From: CAWKDG01 sp963848355
Lineage (GTDB): Bacteria > Actinomycetota > Acidimicrobiia > Acidimicrobiales > UBA8190
Direction of reading: 5' to 3'
Length of the DNA: 64,000 bases
Assembly (NCBI GenBank): GCA_963848355.1
Contig: CAWKDG010000001.1
Span: 496,001 to 560,000, forward strand
Below the pieces are notes generated by a model. It made no database searches and was not told the DNA's origin. It worked only from the letters and a program-made list of their open reading frames with translations. Positions 18,965 through 27,553 of this stretch are shown here, in pieces (position 1 is the first letter of the stretch; each line of letters begins with the position of its first letter). Position numbers and translations under genes: made by a program.

Positions 18965-20084
18965 TCATCGTCGGGTGCTCGCCATGAGAGCGTGGAAATC
19001 GGCGAAGAGGTAGCGGGCGTCATGGGGACCGGGACCGGCTTCGGGGTGGTACTGGACACTGAAGGCGGGAATGGCGGTACAGCGAAATCCCTCGACCACG
19101 CCGTCGTTCAGGTTGACGTGGGTGAGTTCGGTCGCCCCGGCGCCCAGCGTCGGCAGCGAGGCGCCGTCCACCGCGTAGTTGTGGTTCTGACTGGTGATCT
19201 CCACGTGGCCGCTGGCCAGATGCTTCACCGGGTGGTTCCCGCCGTGGTGACCGAAGGGCAGCTTGTAGGTCCGTCCCCCCACGGCCGCCGCCAGGAGCTG
19301 ATGGCCCAGACAGATGCCGAACACCGGCACCCGGCCGAGCAGGTCGGCGATGATGCCGATCTGGACGGACAGGGCGGCCGGGTCGCCCGGTCCGTTGGAG
19401 AGGAAGACGCCGTCGGGGTCGAGGGCGAGCGCATCGTCGGCGGGGAGGTCGGCCGGCACCACCTCGACGGTGGCGTCGGCTTCGAGACCGCGCAACATCG
19501 TCTCCTTCACCCCGAAGTCGTAGGCCACCACGCGCAGGCGTCCCGATCCCCGCGTGTAGCGCGTCGACGTCGTCACCTCGGAGACGAGGTCGCGCCCGCT
19601 CGTACCCGGCTCGGTCCTGGCGGCCGCGGCCAACGTCGCCTCGGGTGCCGTGCCGAAGGCACAGCCCATGGCGCCGTCGTCGCGCAGATGACGGGTGAGG
19701 CGCCGGGTGTCGACCCCGGCGATGCCGGGGATCCCGTGGCGCACGAGGAGGTCTTCGAGCGATCCCGTCGCCCGCCAGTTCGATGGCCGCGTCGTGAGCT
19801 CGCGGACGACGACACCGCGGCACCACGGGCGCGACGCCTCGTCGTCCTCCGGCGTGACGCCGTAGTTCCCGATGTGCGGGTAGGTGAAGGCGATGGCCTG
19901 GCCGGCGTAACTGGGATCGGTGATCACCTCCTGGTAGCCGCGAGAGGACGGTGTTGAAGACCAGTTCTCCGGTGGCCACCCCGCCCGGGGGCGAGGCGCC
20001 GATGGCCTCCCCTTCGAACACCTCGCCGTCGGCCAGAACGAGCAGCGCGGGGGTGCTGCGGCCCGGGAAGGTCCCGGGGCTCAT
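18965..20084 (-). CDS. carA: Carbamoyl-phosphate synthase small subunit (apparent +1 frameshift)
   Basis: Glutaminase subunit supplying ammonia to CarB. N-terminal domain PALLVLADGEVFEGEAIGAS and ATGELVFNTVLS; C-terminal class I amidotransferase with VFLSNGPGDPA, the nucleophile elbow FGICLGHQLLA and the catalytic His-Glu in VQYHPEAGPGPHD. The two halves are in different frames: one C must be dropped at about 19938-19941 so that NTVLS continues into GYQEVITDPSYAGQ, a near-invariant block. Corrected length 372 residues. ATG at 20084 overlaps the pyrC stop (ATGA). Confidence 0.95.
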
Positions 20085-21452
20085 CGTTGCGCCTCGGTGT
20101 CCACGACCACGGGCTCGCCCCGGTAGAGGGTGTGACGCACCCTGCCGGTCAGCGTCCTCCCCGCCCACGGCGTGTTCCGGCTGCGACTCGCCAGTCGCTC
20201 GGGATCGACCTCCCAGCGCTCGGTGGGATCGATCACGCAGAGGTTCCCCGGCAGTCCGACGGCCACCGGCCCCCCCTGGTCTCCTCCCTGCTCGACCGCC
20301 AGACCGGCGATACGCGCCGGGCGCCAGGACATGAGGGCGAGCACCTCGCCGACCGACATCGCCGGTGCGGCGCCGGCGGTCGGCGCCGCGTGACCATTGC
20401 CGAGGGCGCCGAGCGTCACGGCCGCCGCCGTCTCCAGCCCGAGCATGCCGGGAGCGGCCATGTCGAGCGGCCCCTCTTTGGCCTGGGACGGGTGCGGCGC
20501 ATGATCGGTGGCCACGGCGTCGACCGTCCCGGCGGCACAGGCGGCGCGCAGAGCGGCCACGTCCGCCTCGGTGCGCAGCGGGGGGTTGACCTTGAAGACG
20601 GGATCGTACCCGGCCAGCTCGGCGTCGGTGAGGGCCAGGTGGTGCGGCGCCACCTCGGCGCTCACCGACAACCCCTCCGCCTTGGCCGCCGCCACCAGGG
20701 CCACCGATCCCGCCGTGGAGAGATGGAGGAAATGGACGCGCCCACCGGTGAGGCGGGCCAGCATGATGTCGCGCGCCACCATCAGTTCCTCGGCGGCGCG
20801 AGGGCACACCGGGCACCCCCAACCGACTCGACCACGCCCCTTCGTGCATGTGCCCGCCGGCGGCCAGCGCCCCGTCCTCGCAGTGCTGGCCCAGGGTGAC
20901 GCCGAGGCCCCGTGCGTACTCGAGGGCCCGGCGCATGACGCCGGAGTCCTGGACTCCGGATCCGTCGTCGGTGAACAATCGCACACCCAGAGCGGCGAGC
21001 TCCCCCATGGGCGCCAGGCACTCGCCGGCGCGGCCGACGGTGATGGCTCCGGCCACCGCCACCCGGCACAGCGCCGACCGACCCAGACCGAGCACCTCGA
21101 GGGCCACGGCGGCACTGTCGATCGGCGGGTTCGTGTTGGGCATTCCCACGATCGCCGTGTAGCCGCCACGGGCGGCGGCCCGTGCCGCCGTCTCCACCGT
21201 CTCGGCCTCTTCACCGCCGGGCTGGCGCAGGTGGGTGTGCAGATCGACCAGGCCGGGAGCGACGAGGCACTCGCCGGCGTCGAGCACCGAGGCGCCGCTG
21301 GGGACGTCGAGACCGGGTCCCACCCCCGTGACCGTGCCGTCGGTGATCACGACGTCGGCCCGGCGCTCGCCCGTCTCGTCGACCACGGTGCCGCCCCGGA
21401 TCATCACGGTGGCGCGCAGGGCGGACACCGGGGGGCGTCGACGCTCAGCCAT
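20081..21452 (-). CDS. pyrC: Dihydroorotase (apparent +1 frameshift)
   Basis: Closes carbamoyl-aspartate to dihydroorotate. Type I amidohydrolase, 456 residues after correction. Zinc ligands in GLVDLHTHLRQPG, the metal/catalytic segment VRLFTDDGSGVQD, HCEDGALAAGGHMHEG, the HFLHLSTAGSVALV helix and the catalytic AVATDHAPH. The frame changes near 20800-20804, where one base is surplus in GTGCCCTCGCG; dropping it joins LGVPGVP to RAAEELMVARD. ATG at 21452 overlaps the last codons of pyrB by eight bases. Confidence 0.95.
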
Positions 21453-22521
21453 CGACCACCCCGAAGCCGGGACCGAGTCCGGCGACGGCTCCGGCGGCGT
21501 CGCCTCCGACGACCTGGCCGAGAAGCAGGAAGAGCACGGCCATACGCACGGCCACTCCATTGGCCACCTGGCGCAGCACGACCGATCGGGGCAGATCGGC
21601 CACCTCGTCGGCGATCTCCACCCCGCGGTTCATCGGACCCGGGTGCATCACCAGTGCGCCCTCGGCCAGGAGACCGGCGCGGCGCACCGTCAGTCCGTAG
21701 TCGGCCGTGTACTCGCGCAGCGTCGGCACGAAGGAGCCGGCGCCGCGCTCGGTCTGCAGCCGCAGGAGGTAGCAGACGTCGACGGTGGGGAGAACGGAGT
21801 CGAGATCGTGCGACACCCCGGCCACGGGCCAGCCCTCGAGGGAGGGCGGCAGGAGGCTTCCCGGTGCCACCAGCGTGATCTCGGCCCCCAACGCGGACAG
21901 GGCCAGGACGCCCGAACGCGCCACCCGGCTGTGGGCCACGTCGCCCACGATGGCCACGCGCAGGCCGACGAAGTCCTTGACGCCGGCATCGGCGATCGGC
22001 TTGCCCGAGCGCTCGGCCAGCACCTGGCGGATCGTGTAGCAGTCGAGAAGAGCCTGCGTGGGATGTTCGTGCCATCCGTCGCCGGCATTGATGACACTGG
22101 CGTCCACCCAACGCGCCACCTGGGCCGGGGCTCCGGCTGACGCATGCCGGACGATGAAGGCGTCCACGCCCATGGCCGCCACCGTCTCCACGGTGTCGCG
22201 CAGAGACTCCCCCTTCTTGAGCGACGACGACGCCACGGCGAAGGAGAGGACGTCGGCCGACAACCGCTTGGCCGCCGTCTCGAACGAGAACCGGGTCCGG
22301 GTCGACTCTTCGGCGAAGAGGGTCACCACCGTCCGCCCCCGCAGGGCCGGCACCTTGGGGATGGGCCGGCGGGCGACCTCGACAAAGGCGTCGGAGACCC
22401 GGAGGACCTCTTCGATGCCCTCGGCGCCGAGATCGGCGATGGACAGCAGATGGCGACCGTCGCCCGTCACAGCCGGCGCCTTGACTTCGTCGGCCCCGGC
22501 CGGGGGGGCGGGAAGAGTCAT
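21445..22521 (-). CDS. pyrB: Aspartate carbamoyltransferase catalytic subunit
   Basis: First committed step of pyrimidine synthesis. The carbamoyl phosphate loop FAEESTRTRFSFE and the LKKGESLRDT, HEHPTQALLD, YLLRLQTER and HPGPMNRGVEI blocks are all present. 358 residues; slightly longer than the 310 typical because of an N-terminal lead of about 25 residues and an alanine-glycine tail after VLFLLLGQVV. ATG overlaps the pyrR stop (ATGA). No regulatory pyrI gene is nearby, as expected in actinobacteria. Confidence 0.97.
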   Translation of the reverse strand: MTLPAPPAGADEVKAPAVTGDGRHLLSIADLGAEGIEEVLRVSDAFVEVARRPIPKVPALRGRTVVTLFAEESTRTRFSFETAAKRLSADVLSFAVASSSLKKGESLRDTVETVAAMGVDAFIVRHASAGAPAQVARWVDASVINAGDGWHEHPTQALLDCYTIRQVLAERSGKPIADAGVKDFVGLRVAIVGDVAHSRVARSGVLALSALGAEITLVAPGSLLPPSLEGWPVAGVSHDLDSVLPTVDVCYLLRLQTERGAGSFVPTLREYTADYGLTVRRAGLLAEGALVMHPGPMNRGVEIADEVADLPRSVVLRQVANGVAVRMAVLFLLLGQVVGGDAAGAVAGLGPGFGVVDG

Positions 22522-23087
22522 CGGGGGACGACGTCGCCGAGGACGACTCCGTCGAGGCTGACGTCGACCTGTTCGTCGAGCCGCGTCGGCATGTTCTTCC
22601 CGACGTAGTCGGGGCGGACGGGCAGTTCGCGATGACCGCGGTCGACCATCACCGCCAGTTGGACGGCGCGGGCCCGGCCGTAGTCGGCCAAGGCGTTCAA
22701 GGCGGCCCGTACCGTCCGACCCGTGAACAGCACGTCATCGACGAGGATGACCAGCTGTCCGGCCAGGTCGCAGGGGATGGAGGTGATGGCCTCGGCCAGG
22801 ACGGGACGGATCCCGATGTCGTCGCGGTAGAAGGCGACATCGAGCATGCCCACGGGCACGGCCGTGGCCTCCATCTCCTCGAGCACCTGGGCGAGACGGA
22901 AGGCCAGCGGGACGCCACCGGTCTGCAGGCCGACGACGACGACGTCGTCGAGACCACGGTTGCGCTCGACGATCTCGTGGGCGATGCGCGTGATCGCCCG
23001 CTGGACGTCCTCGGCCGCCAGTACCTGGACCCGGGGAACAAAGACCCCACCGCGCGGTGGGGTCAACCTGCGTTCTCGTTCGGCCAC
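22518..23087 (-). CDS. pyrR: Pyrimidine operon regulator / uracil phosphoribosyltransferase
   Basis: RNA-binding regulator that senses UMP and controls the pyr genes by binding their leader RNA. 189 residues; the PRPP loop is LVILVDDVLFTGRTVRAA, and RNA/UMP-binding segments include DVQRAITRIAHEIVERN and FYRDDIG. GTG at 23087 was chosen for the GGAGGAG five bases upstream and because there is no other ATG, GTG or TTG that keeps the conserved AEDVQRAI helix except a TTG seven codons in. This gives an N-terminal lead of about 24 residues whose codons 8-16 form a terminator-like hairpin. First gene of the pyr operon. Confidence 0.95.
   Translation of the reverse strand: MAERERRLTPPRGGVFVPRVQVLAAEDVQRAITRIAHEIVERNRGLDDVVVVGLQTGGVPLAFRLAQVLEEMEATAVPVGMLDVAFYRDDIGIRPVLAEAITSIPCDLAGQLVILVDDVLFTGRTVRAALNALADYGRARAVQLAVMVDRGHRELPVRPDYVGKNMPTRLDEQVDVSLDGVVLGDVVPR
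23036..23064 (-). terminator. Intrinsic-terminator-like hairpin inside the 5' end of pyrR
   Basis: A perfect 9-bp stem (GACCCCACC, loop GCGC, GGTGGGGTC; 23043-23064) followed on the minus-strand transcript by TTTGTT. It has the form of a Rho-independent terminator and points in the direction of the pyr operon. It lies within codons 8-16 of pyrR, downstream of the predicted PyrR-binding loop, so it could serve as an attenuator or transcription-translation checkpoint. The function is inferred from position only. Confidence 0.6.
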
Positions 23088-23104
23088 TCGGGCTCCTCCA
23101 GGTT

Positions 23105-23135
23105 CCGTTCGGGCCTCTCGGGACCCGCTTCACGG
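23105..23135 (-). promoter_or_regulatory. Predicted PyrR-binding stem-loop in pyr leader RNA
   Basis: The leader RNA contains GUCCCGAGAGGCCC, matching the Bacillus PyrR-binding consensus ARUCCNGNGAGGYU at nearly every fixed position. It sits in a hairpin: outer stem CCGU/ACGG, an internal purine bulge (GAAG), inner stem CGGG/CCCG, and the loop holding UCCCGAGAGG. The hairpin ends 8 bases before the GGAGGAG of pyrR, so bound PyrR could block translation directly or steer the downstream terminator hairpin. Confidence 0.7.
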
Positions 23136-23143
23136 TTCGAGGG

Positions 23144-23152
23144 AGGATACCA
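23144..23152 (-). promoter_or_regulatory. Candidate extended -10 promoter of the pyr operon
   Basis: TGGTATCCT reads as an extended -10 (TGN plus TATCCT) on the minus strand. A start about seven bases downstream would place the PyrR loop at the very beginning of the transcript. No good -35 is visible 17-18 bases upstream, which is acceptable for extended -10 promoters. Confidence 0.45.
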
Positions 23153-23177
23153 CCGTGATCGGGGCCTGCACGTCCCC

Positions 23178-23300
23178 GTGCCGCCCCGCGCCATCGCCCT
23201 GGCTCCCGGTGTCCGGCGCCTGCCCACGTTCGGACGCGACCTGATCAATTCCTTCGCCGTCGTCGCGGCCGACGGGCCGGTGACCCGCGTCCACGCCGGC
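23178..23300 (+). pseudogene. Possible 5' remnant of a metallo-beta-lactamase-fold gene
   Basis: Between nusB and pyrR, read on the plus strand from a GTG, about 40 codons encode AIALAPGVRRLPTFGRDLIN then SFAVVAADGPVT. This resembles the first strands of metallo-beta-lactamase-fold hydrolases (start APGVRRL, then an xxNSFAVV strand, a turn and a further strand). After VHAGPGG the similarity ends and the frame runs antisense into nusB, so only the N terminus remains. It may be a decayed gene that was once divergent from pyrR. It could also be a chance GC-rich reading frame. Confidence 0.35.
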
Positions 23301-23324
23301 CCGGGTGGCGCCTCGACGGGCGGG

Positions 23325-23771
23325 TCAGGTGCTGGCGGGACGCACCTGGGCGGCGATCGTGCTGAGGACTCCGTTCACGAAGCCACCGGACTGCTCCGTG
23401 GAATACCGCTTGGCCAGCTCGACGGCCTCGTCGATGACGACGGCCACCGGTACGTCGGGCCGGGCCAGCAGCTCCCACGTGGCCAGCCGGAGGATCGCCC
23501 TGTCCACGACGGGCATGCGACCGATCTCCCATCCCACCGCCGCCGACGACAGCAGGTCGTCGATCCGGGCCCCGTCGGCGCCCACCCCGGTGACCAGGGC
23601 CACCGTGAACGGATCAGGGGAGACGGACAGTCCGGCCAGCACGTCGGGCGCGGAGACCTGCTTCATCTCCGCTTCGTAGAGGAGGGCGACGGCGTGCTCG
23701 CGCGCCTCGTGGCGCGGGCCTTCCTCGGGAACAGGACCGTCGACCGGCGCAGGGTCCCCACGACGCGCCAC
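23325..23771 (-). CDS. nusB: Transcription antitermination factor NusB
   Basis: Forms the boxA-binding NusB-NusE complex for rRNA antitermination. The all-helical core is present: HEAREHAVALLYEAEMKQVS at the start, IGRMPVVDRAILRLATWELL, VVIDEAVELAKRYSTEQSGG and VNGVLSTIA. GTG at 23771 was chosen as the only standard start between the efp stop and the core, giving 148 residues. It follows efp by 22 bases. The next gene, pyrR, is 237 bases away with its own regulatory leader. Confidence 0.93.
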   Translation of the reverse strand: MARRGDPAPVDGPVPEEGPRHEAREHAVALLYEAEMKQVSAPDVLAGLSVSPDPFTVALVTGVGADGARIDDLLSSAAVGWEIGRMPVVDRAILRLATWELLARPDVPVAVVIDEAVELAKRYSTEQSGGFVNGVLSTIAAQVRPAST

Positions 23772-23793
23772 GGTGTCACCGCCGGCCGTCGGC

Positions 23794-24354
23794 CTAGGCC
23801 CGTGTGATGTACTCGCCGGTGCGGGTGTCGACCTTGATGCGTTCGCCCGGGTTGACGAAGAGCGGCACCTGCAACACCAGACCGGTTTCGAGTGTCGCCG
23901 GCTTGCGGGCACCCGAGACGCGGTCGCCCTGGACTCCCGGTTCGGTCACCGTCACGGTCAGCTCGACCGCCGCCGGCAGGTCCACACCCACGATCTCGTC
24001 GTCGTACATCTGGAGAACGGCACTGTCGCCCTCCTTCACGTACTGCGCGGCGTCGCCCAGGGCGTCGGGAGTCACCTGGACCTGGTCGTAGGAGACGTTG
24101 TCCATGAAGACGTAGTCCGTCCCGTCGCGGTAGAGGTACTGCATCTCCCGTTTGTCCACGATGGCCTGCTCGACGCGCTCATCGGCGCGGAACGTGCGCT
24201 CGATCACCGCTCCGGTCCGGACGTTCTTCAGCTTGGTGCGGACGAACGCTCCACCTTTGCCCGGCTTCACGTGTTGGAACTCGACCACCGAGAAGAGGCC
24301 TTCGGGAAGATCGATCGTCATGCCGTTGCGCAGATCGTTGGTGGTGACAGCCAT
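23794..24354 (-). CDS. efp: Elongation factor P
   Basis: Relieves ribosome stalling at polyproline. 186 residues in three beta-barrel domains. The domain I tip loop is KPGKGGAFVRTKLKN, in which the lysine is the residue modified or exposed at the peptidyl transferase centre. Domains II and III follow, with the C-terminal signature AVELTVTVTEPGVQGD ... KPATLETGLVLQVPLFV. ATG overlaps the upstream peptidase stop (TGATG). Confidence 0.98.
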   Translation of the reverse strand: MAVTTNDLRNGMTIDLPEGLFSVVEFQHVKPGKGGAFVRTKLKNVRTGAVIERTFRADERVEQAIVDKREMQYLYRDGTDYVFMDNVSYDQVQVTPDALGDAAQYVKEGDSAVLQMYDDEIVGVDLPAAVELTVTVTEPGVQGDRVSGARKPATLETGLVLQVPLFVNPGERIKVDTRTGEYITRA

Positions 24355-25445
24355 CAGGCGGCGATGTCCTTTGTGAAGGCGGTGAGCGGGCGACAGCCCT
24401 GGTCGGTCACGACGACGGTGTCCTCGATGCGAACGCCGCCCACACCGGCGAGATACACACCGGGCTCGACGGTGACCACGACCCCGGGCGCGAGGATAGC
24501 AGTCGACCCCGGCGCCACCGCCGGGGCTTCATGGATGTCGAGGCCCACGCCGTGTCCCGTCCCGTGCTCGAAGGCATCGGCCCACCCCGACACGGCGATC
24601 AGGTCGCGGCACGCCTTGTCGATGTCGCCACCGGCCACACCGGGGGCGACAGCGGCGACACCCGCCGCCTGGGCCTCGGCCACCACGGCGAACACGCGGG
24701 CGAGCTCATCCGCCGGTGCACCCCCGACGCAGAACGTGCGCGTCATGTCGGAGCGGTAACCGTCGAAGGTGGCACCGAAGTCGATCACCACCGGGTCCCC
24801 CACGACGATCGGACGGCCCGTGGGGCGGGCGTGGGGCTTCGCCGCGTTCGGGCCCGACGCCACGATCGTCTCGAATGCACGATCCTCCGATCCCAGGCGC
24901 CGCATGGCAGTGTCGAGAGCCAGGGCCACCTCCACCTCGGTCCGCCCCTGACCGAGCATCTCGAGGACCTCGCCCAGTGCGGCGTCGGCGATGGCGGCGG
25001 CGGTGGCGATCCGGGCCACTTCGCCGGCGTCCTTCACCAGACGTAGTCCTTCCACCACACCGGCGGTGGCGACGAGCTCGGCCGCCGCCAGGGCGTCGGC
25101 CCATCGGCGCTGTGATCCCCATGTCACGTTCTCCGCCTCGAGCCCGACGCGGCCCCCTCCCCGGGCGGCCAGGGTGACGACGGCCTCTCTCTGCACCTGG
25201 CCACCACCGACCACCAACTCGACCGAGCCCGCCAGGCCCGCCACATCGAGCTGCTCGGCCGCCTGGGTGCGGTAGCGGCCATCGGTCACGAGCAGTGCCT
25301 CATCGCCGGTGACGAGCAACAGGGCGGCCGATCCGCTGAACCCGGTCAGGTAGCGGATGTTGGGCAGGGTGGTGACGAGTAACGAGTCGGCCCCCGCCGC
25401 CTCCACCAGAGGCCGGAGCCGGGCCAGGCGCGTGGCGGCCTCCAT
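24354..25445 (-). CDS. pepP: Xaa-Pro aminopeptidase, M24 family
   Basis: Metallopeptidase of the creatinase/prolidase fold, cleaving N-terminal residues next to proline. N-terminal non-catalytic domain (about 1-125) with LPNIRYLTGFSGSAALLLV. Catalytic domain with the dinuclear metal ligands: VIDFGATFDGYRSDMTRTF (two Asp), GTGHGVGLDIHEAP (His), VVTVEPGVYLAG (Glu) and GVRIEDTVVV (Glu). 363 residues from ATG at 25445. The gene between aroQ and efp is the standard actinobacterial arrangement. Whether it acts as an aminopeptidase or a prolidase cannot be told. Confidence 0.9.
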   Translation of the reverse strand: MEAATRLARLRPLVEAAGADSLLVTTLPNIRYLTGFSGSAALLLVTGDEALLVTDGRYRTQAAEQLDVAGLAGSVELVVGGGQVQREAVVTLAARGGGRVGLEAENVTWGSQRRWADALAAAELVATAGVVEGLRLVKDAGEVARIATAAAIADAALGEVLEMLGQGRTEVEVALALDTAMRRLGSEDRAFETIVASGPNAAKPHARPTGRPIVVGDPVVIDFGATFDGYRSDMTRTFCVGGAPADELARVFAVVAEAQAAGVAAVAPGVAGGDIDKACRDLIAVSGWADAFEHGTGHGVGLDIHEAPAVAPGSTAILAPGVVVTVEPGVYLAGVGGVRIEDTVVVTDQGCRPLTAFTKDIAA

Positions 25446-25477
25446 GGCGGTGACATCGCCGACCACCGGCGGCGTCG

Positions 25478-25948
25478 TCACGGTCGTGCCGGCGGCGGCG
25501 CCGACAACATGCGGGCCACGGCCTGGACGGCCAACCGGTAGCCGAGCCCTCCGAAGCCGACGATGGCGCCGTCGGCCACCGGTGCCACCACCGACGTATG
25601 GCGCCACGGCTCCCGGGCCGCGGGGTTCGACAGGTGGAGCTCGATGACGACACCCTCGAAGCTGGCCAGGGCATCGTGCAGGGCCCATGAGTAGTGGGTG
25701 AGGGCGCCGGCGTTCACCACCACGGCGGCGGCCCGTCCCCGCGCACCGTGGACGAAGTCGATGAGCTCGCCCTCATGGTTGGACTGGTGGTGCTCGAGGC
25801 TCAGACCACACGCATGGGCTTCGGCCGCCGCCCCGGCTACATGCTCGTCGAGGGTCTCGGTCCCGTAAACCTCGGGCTCGCGCTCACCGAGCAGGTTGAG
25901 GTTGGGACCCGACAGAAGGACCACGAGTGGTGTCGCCGACTCCGTCAC
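25478..25948 (-). CDS. aroQ: 3-dehydroquinate dehydratase, type II
   Basis: Third step of the shikimate pathway. 156 residues, dodecameric type II enzyme: SGPNLNLLGEREPEVYGTETL with the catalytic Tyr, HHQSNHEGELIDFVHGA, VVNAGALTHYSWALHDAL and IELHLSNPAAREPWRHTS. It follows aroB by 13 bases and lies at the end of the aro run. Confidence 0.97.
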   Translation of the reverse strand: MTESATPLVVLLSGPNLNLLGEREPEVYGTETLDEHVAGAAAEAHACGLSLEHHQSNHEGELIDFVHGARGRAAAVVVNAGALTHYSWALHDALASFEGVVIELHLSNPAAREPWRHTSVVAPVADGAIVGFGGLGYRLAVQAVARMLSAPPPARP

Positions 25949-25961
25949 AGCCCCGATCCGA

Positions 25962-27008
25962 TCACGGCGTGCATCCCATGGCGATCAAGGTGGCCATGAC
26001 GTCGTCGTGGCCCACCGCGTGGACCGGCTCCACCCCGTCGGGACCGTCGAGGACGAAGGTCAGGTCGTGGCGCGCCTTCTTGTCGCGTGCCATGAACGAC
26101 AGCAGCTGGCCGGCCGACGCCCCGGCGGGGATGTCGGCGGAGAGATCGAAACCACCCACCACCTTGCGGTGCAGCGCCACCCGGGCGTCGTCGATCCGAC
26201 CGAGCCGGTGAGCCAGCTGGGCGGCGAAGACGAGCCCGACGGCGACGGCCTCACCGTGGCGGAGATCCCATCGCGCATCGGGACCGAAGGCGGCGGCCTC
26301 CAGGGCGTGGGCCAGGGTGTGCCCGTAGTTGAGGATCATGCGCCGTTGCGACTCTCGCTCGTCGGAGGCGACCACGGCCGCCTTGATGGCGACGCACCGG
26401 GCCACCTGCTCCTCCAGCGGCAGATCCAGCAACGACATGCCCGGTATCCCGGGAAGGGACTCACCGAGGAAGGCGTACTTGGCCATCTCGCCACGCCCCG
26501 AGGCCCATTCACGTGCCGGCAGCGTGGACAGCACGTCGATGTCACAAAGGACGGCCGTCGGCTGCCAGAACGCCCCCACCAGGTTCTTCCCCTCGGGCAG
26601 GTTGACGCCCGTCTTGCCGCCGATGGCTGCGTCCACCTGGGCCAGCAGGGTGGTGGCCACGGTGACGAAGGCGATGCCCCGGTGGAACACGGCGGCCGTG
26701 AATCCGGCGAGGTCGCTCACGACCCCACCCCCCACCGCCACCACGGCGTCGGACCGTGCCAGCCCGCTGCGGGCAAAGCCACGACAGAGCTCCTCCACCT
26801 GGCCCAACGACTTGGCCTCCTCGCCCGCCGGGACCACGAAGACGTCGGCGGGGACGCCGGGATGGACGTCGACGTCGATGCCCTCCTGGGTCACGATGGC
26901 TACCCGCTGGACTGCGGCGGGGAGGACCCCGGGCAGCGCGTCGAGAATCCCGCGTCCCACCATGACGTGGTAGGCGCGATCGCCCAGGGCGACGGGGATG
27001 GAGATCAC
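25962..27008 (-). CDS. aroB: 3-dehydroquinate synthase
   Basis: Second step of the shikimate pathway; NAD and a metal ion are cofactors. 348 residues: VVAVGGGVVSDLAGFTAAVF (NAD binding), TTLLAQVDAAIGGKTGVNL, GRGEMAKYAFL, and the metal-binding ILNYGHTLAHALE and RHGEAVAVGLVFA. GTG at 27008 overlaps the aroK stop as GTGA. Confidence 0.97.
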   Translation of the reverse strand: MISIPVALGDRAYHVMVGRGILDALPGVLPAAVQRVAIVTQEGIDVDVHPGVPADVFVVPAGEEAKSLGQVEELCRGFARSGLARSDAVVAVGGGVVSDLAGFTAAVFHRGIAFVTVATTLLAQVDAAIGGKTGVNLPEGKNLVGAFWQPTAVLCDIDVLSTLPAREWASGRGEMAKYAFLGESLPGIPGMSLLDLPLEEQVARCVAIKAAVVASDERESQRRMILNYGHTLAHALEAAAFGPDARWDLRHGEAVAVGLVFAAQLAHRLGRIDDARVALHRKVVGGFDLSADIPAGASAGQLLSFMARDKKARHDLTFVLDGPDGVEPVHAVGHDDVMATLIAMGCTP

Positions 27009-27553
27009 GTGCGTGCCTGTCGATCGGGTATGTCGCCAGCCACACAGGCGACCAGCCGTTCGACGACCGAGTCGGCATCGAGGTCGTCGACGTCCACGAC
27101 GTCGTGCGCCACCTCGGCGTACAGGGTCCGTCGCTCGGCATCGATGCGACGAAGAGTCTCGGCCCGGTCCTGCCCTGTGGCCCCGACGAGCAGTGGACGG
27201 CCGTCTGCGTCGTGGACCCTGGCGAGCAGGGTCTCGGGCCGCGCCCGCAGCCACACCACGGTGCCCGCCTGGCGCAGCCTCTCCCGGTTGTCCCCGTCGA
27301 GCACGGCGCCTCCACCGACGGAGACGACGACCGGTTCGTCACGCCCGAGAACGGCCTCGAGGGCACGGGTCTCCTCACGCCGGAAGTGGGCCTCCCCGTG
27401 ACGGGCGAAGAGATCGGCCACGGTCGCTCCGGCGGCCCGGGACACCTCGGCGTCGGTATCGAACCACGTCCACCCGAGTTGCTCGGCCGCCAACCGGGCC
27501 GAGGTCGTCTTGCCGGCACCCATCATGCCCACGAGCAACAATCGCTCAGCCAT
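27005..27553 (-). CDS. aroK: Shikimate kinase
   Basis: Phosphorylates shikimate. 182 residues: P-loop LLLVGMMGAGKTTSARLAA, the shikimate-binding DTDAEVSR, FRREETRALEAVL and the GGGAVL loop, and an Arg-rich lid around DADGRPLLVG. ATG at 27553 overlaps the end of aroC by eight bases and opens directly on the P-loop strand. Confidence 0.96.
   Translation of the reverse strand: MAERLLLVGMMGAGKTTSARLAAEQLGWTWFDTDAEVSRAAGATVADLFARHGEAHFRREETRALEAVLGRDEPVVVSVGGGAVLDGDNRERLRQAGTVVWLRARPETLLARVHDADGRPLLVGATGQDRAETLRRIDAERRTLYAEVAHDVVDVDDLDADSVVERLVACVAGDIPDRQART

Noticed and set aside
19020..21560. Apparent pyrC-carA fusion of 846 codons
   Set aside because: The join is produced by one extra base in each gene. 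With corrections pyrC stops at 20081 and carA starts at 20084.
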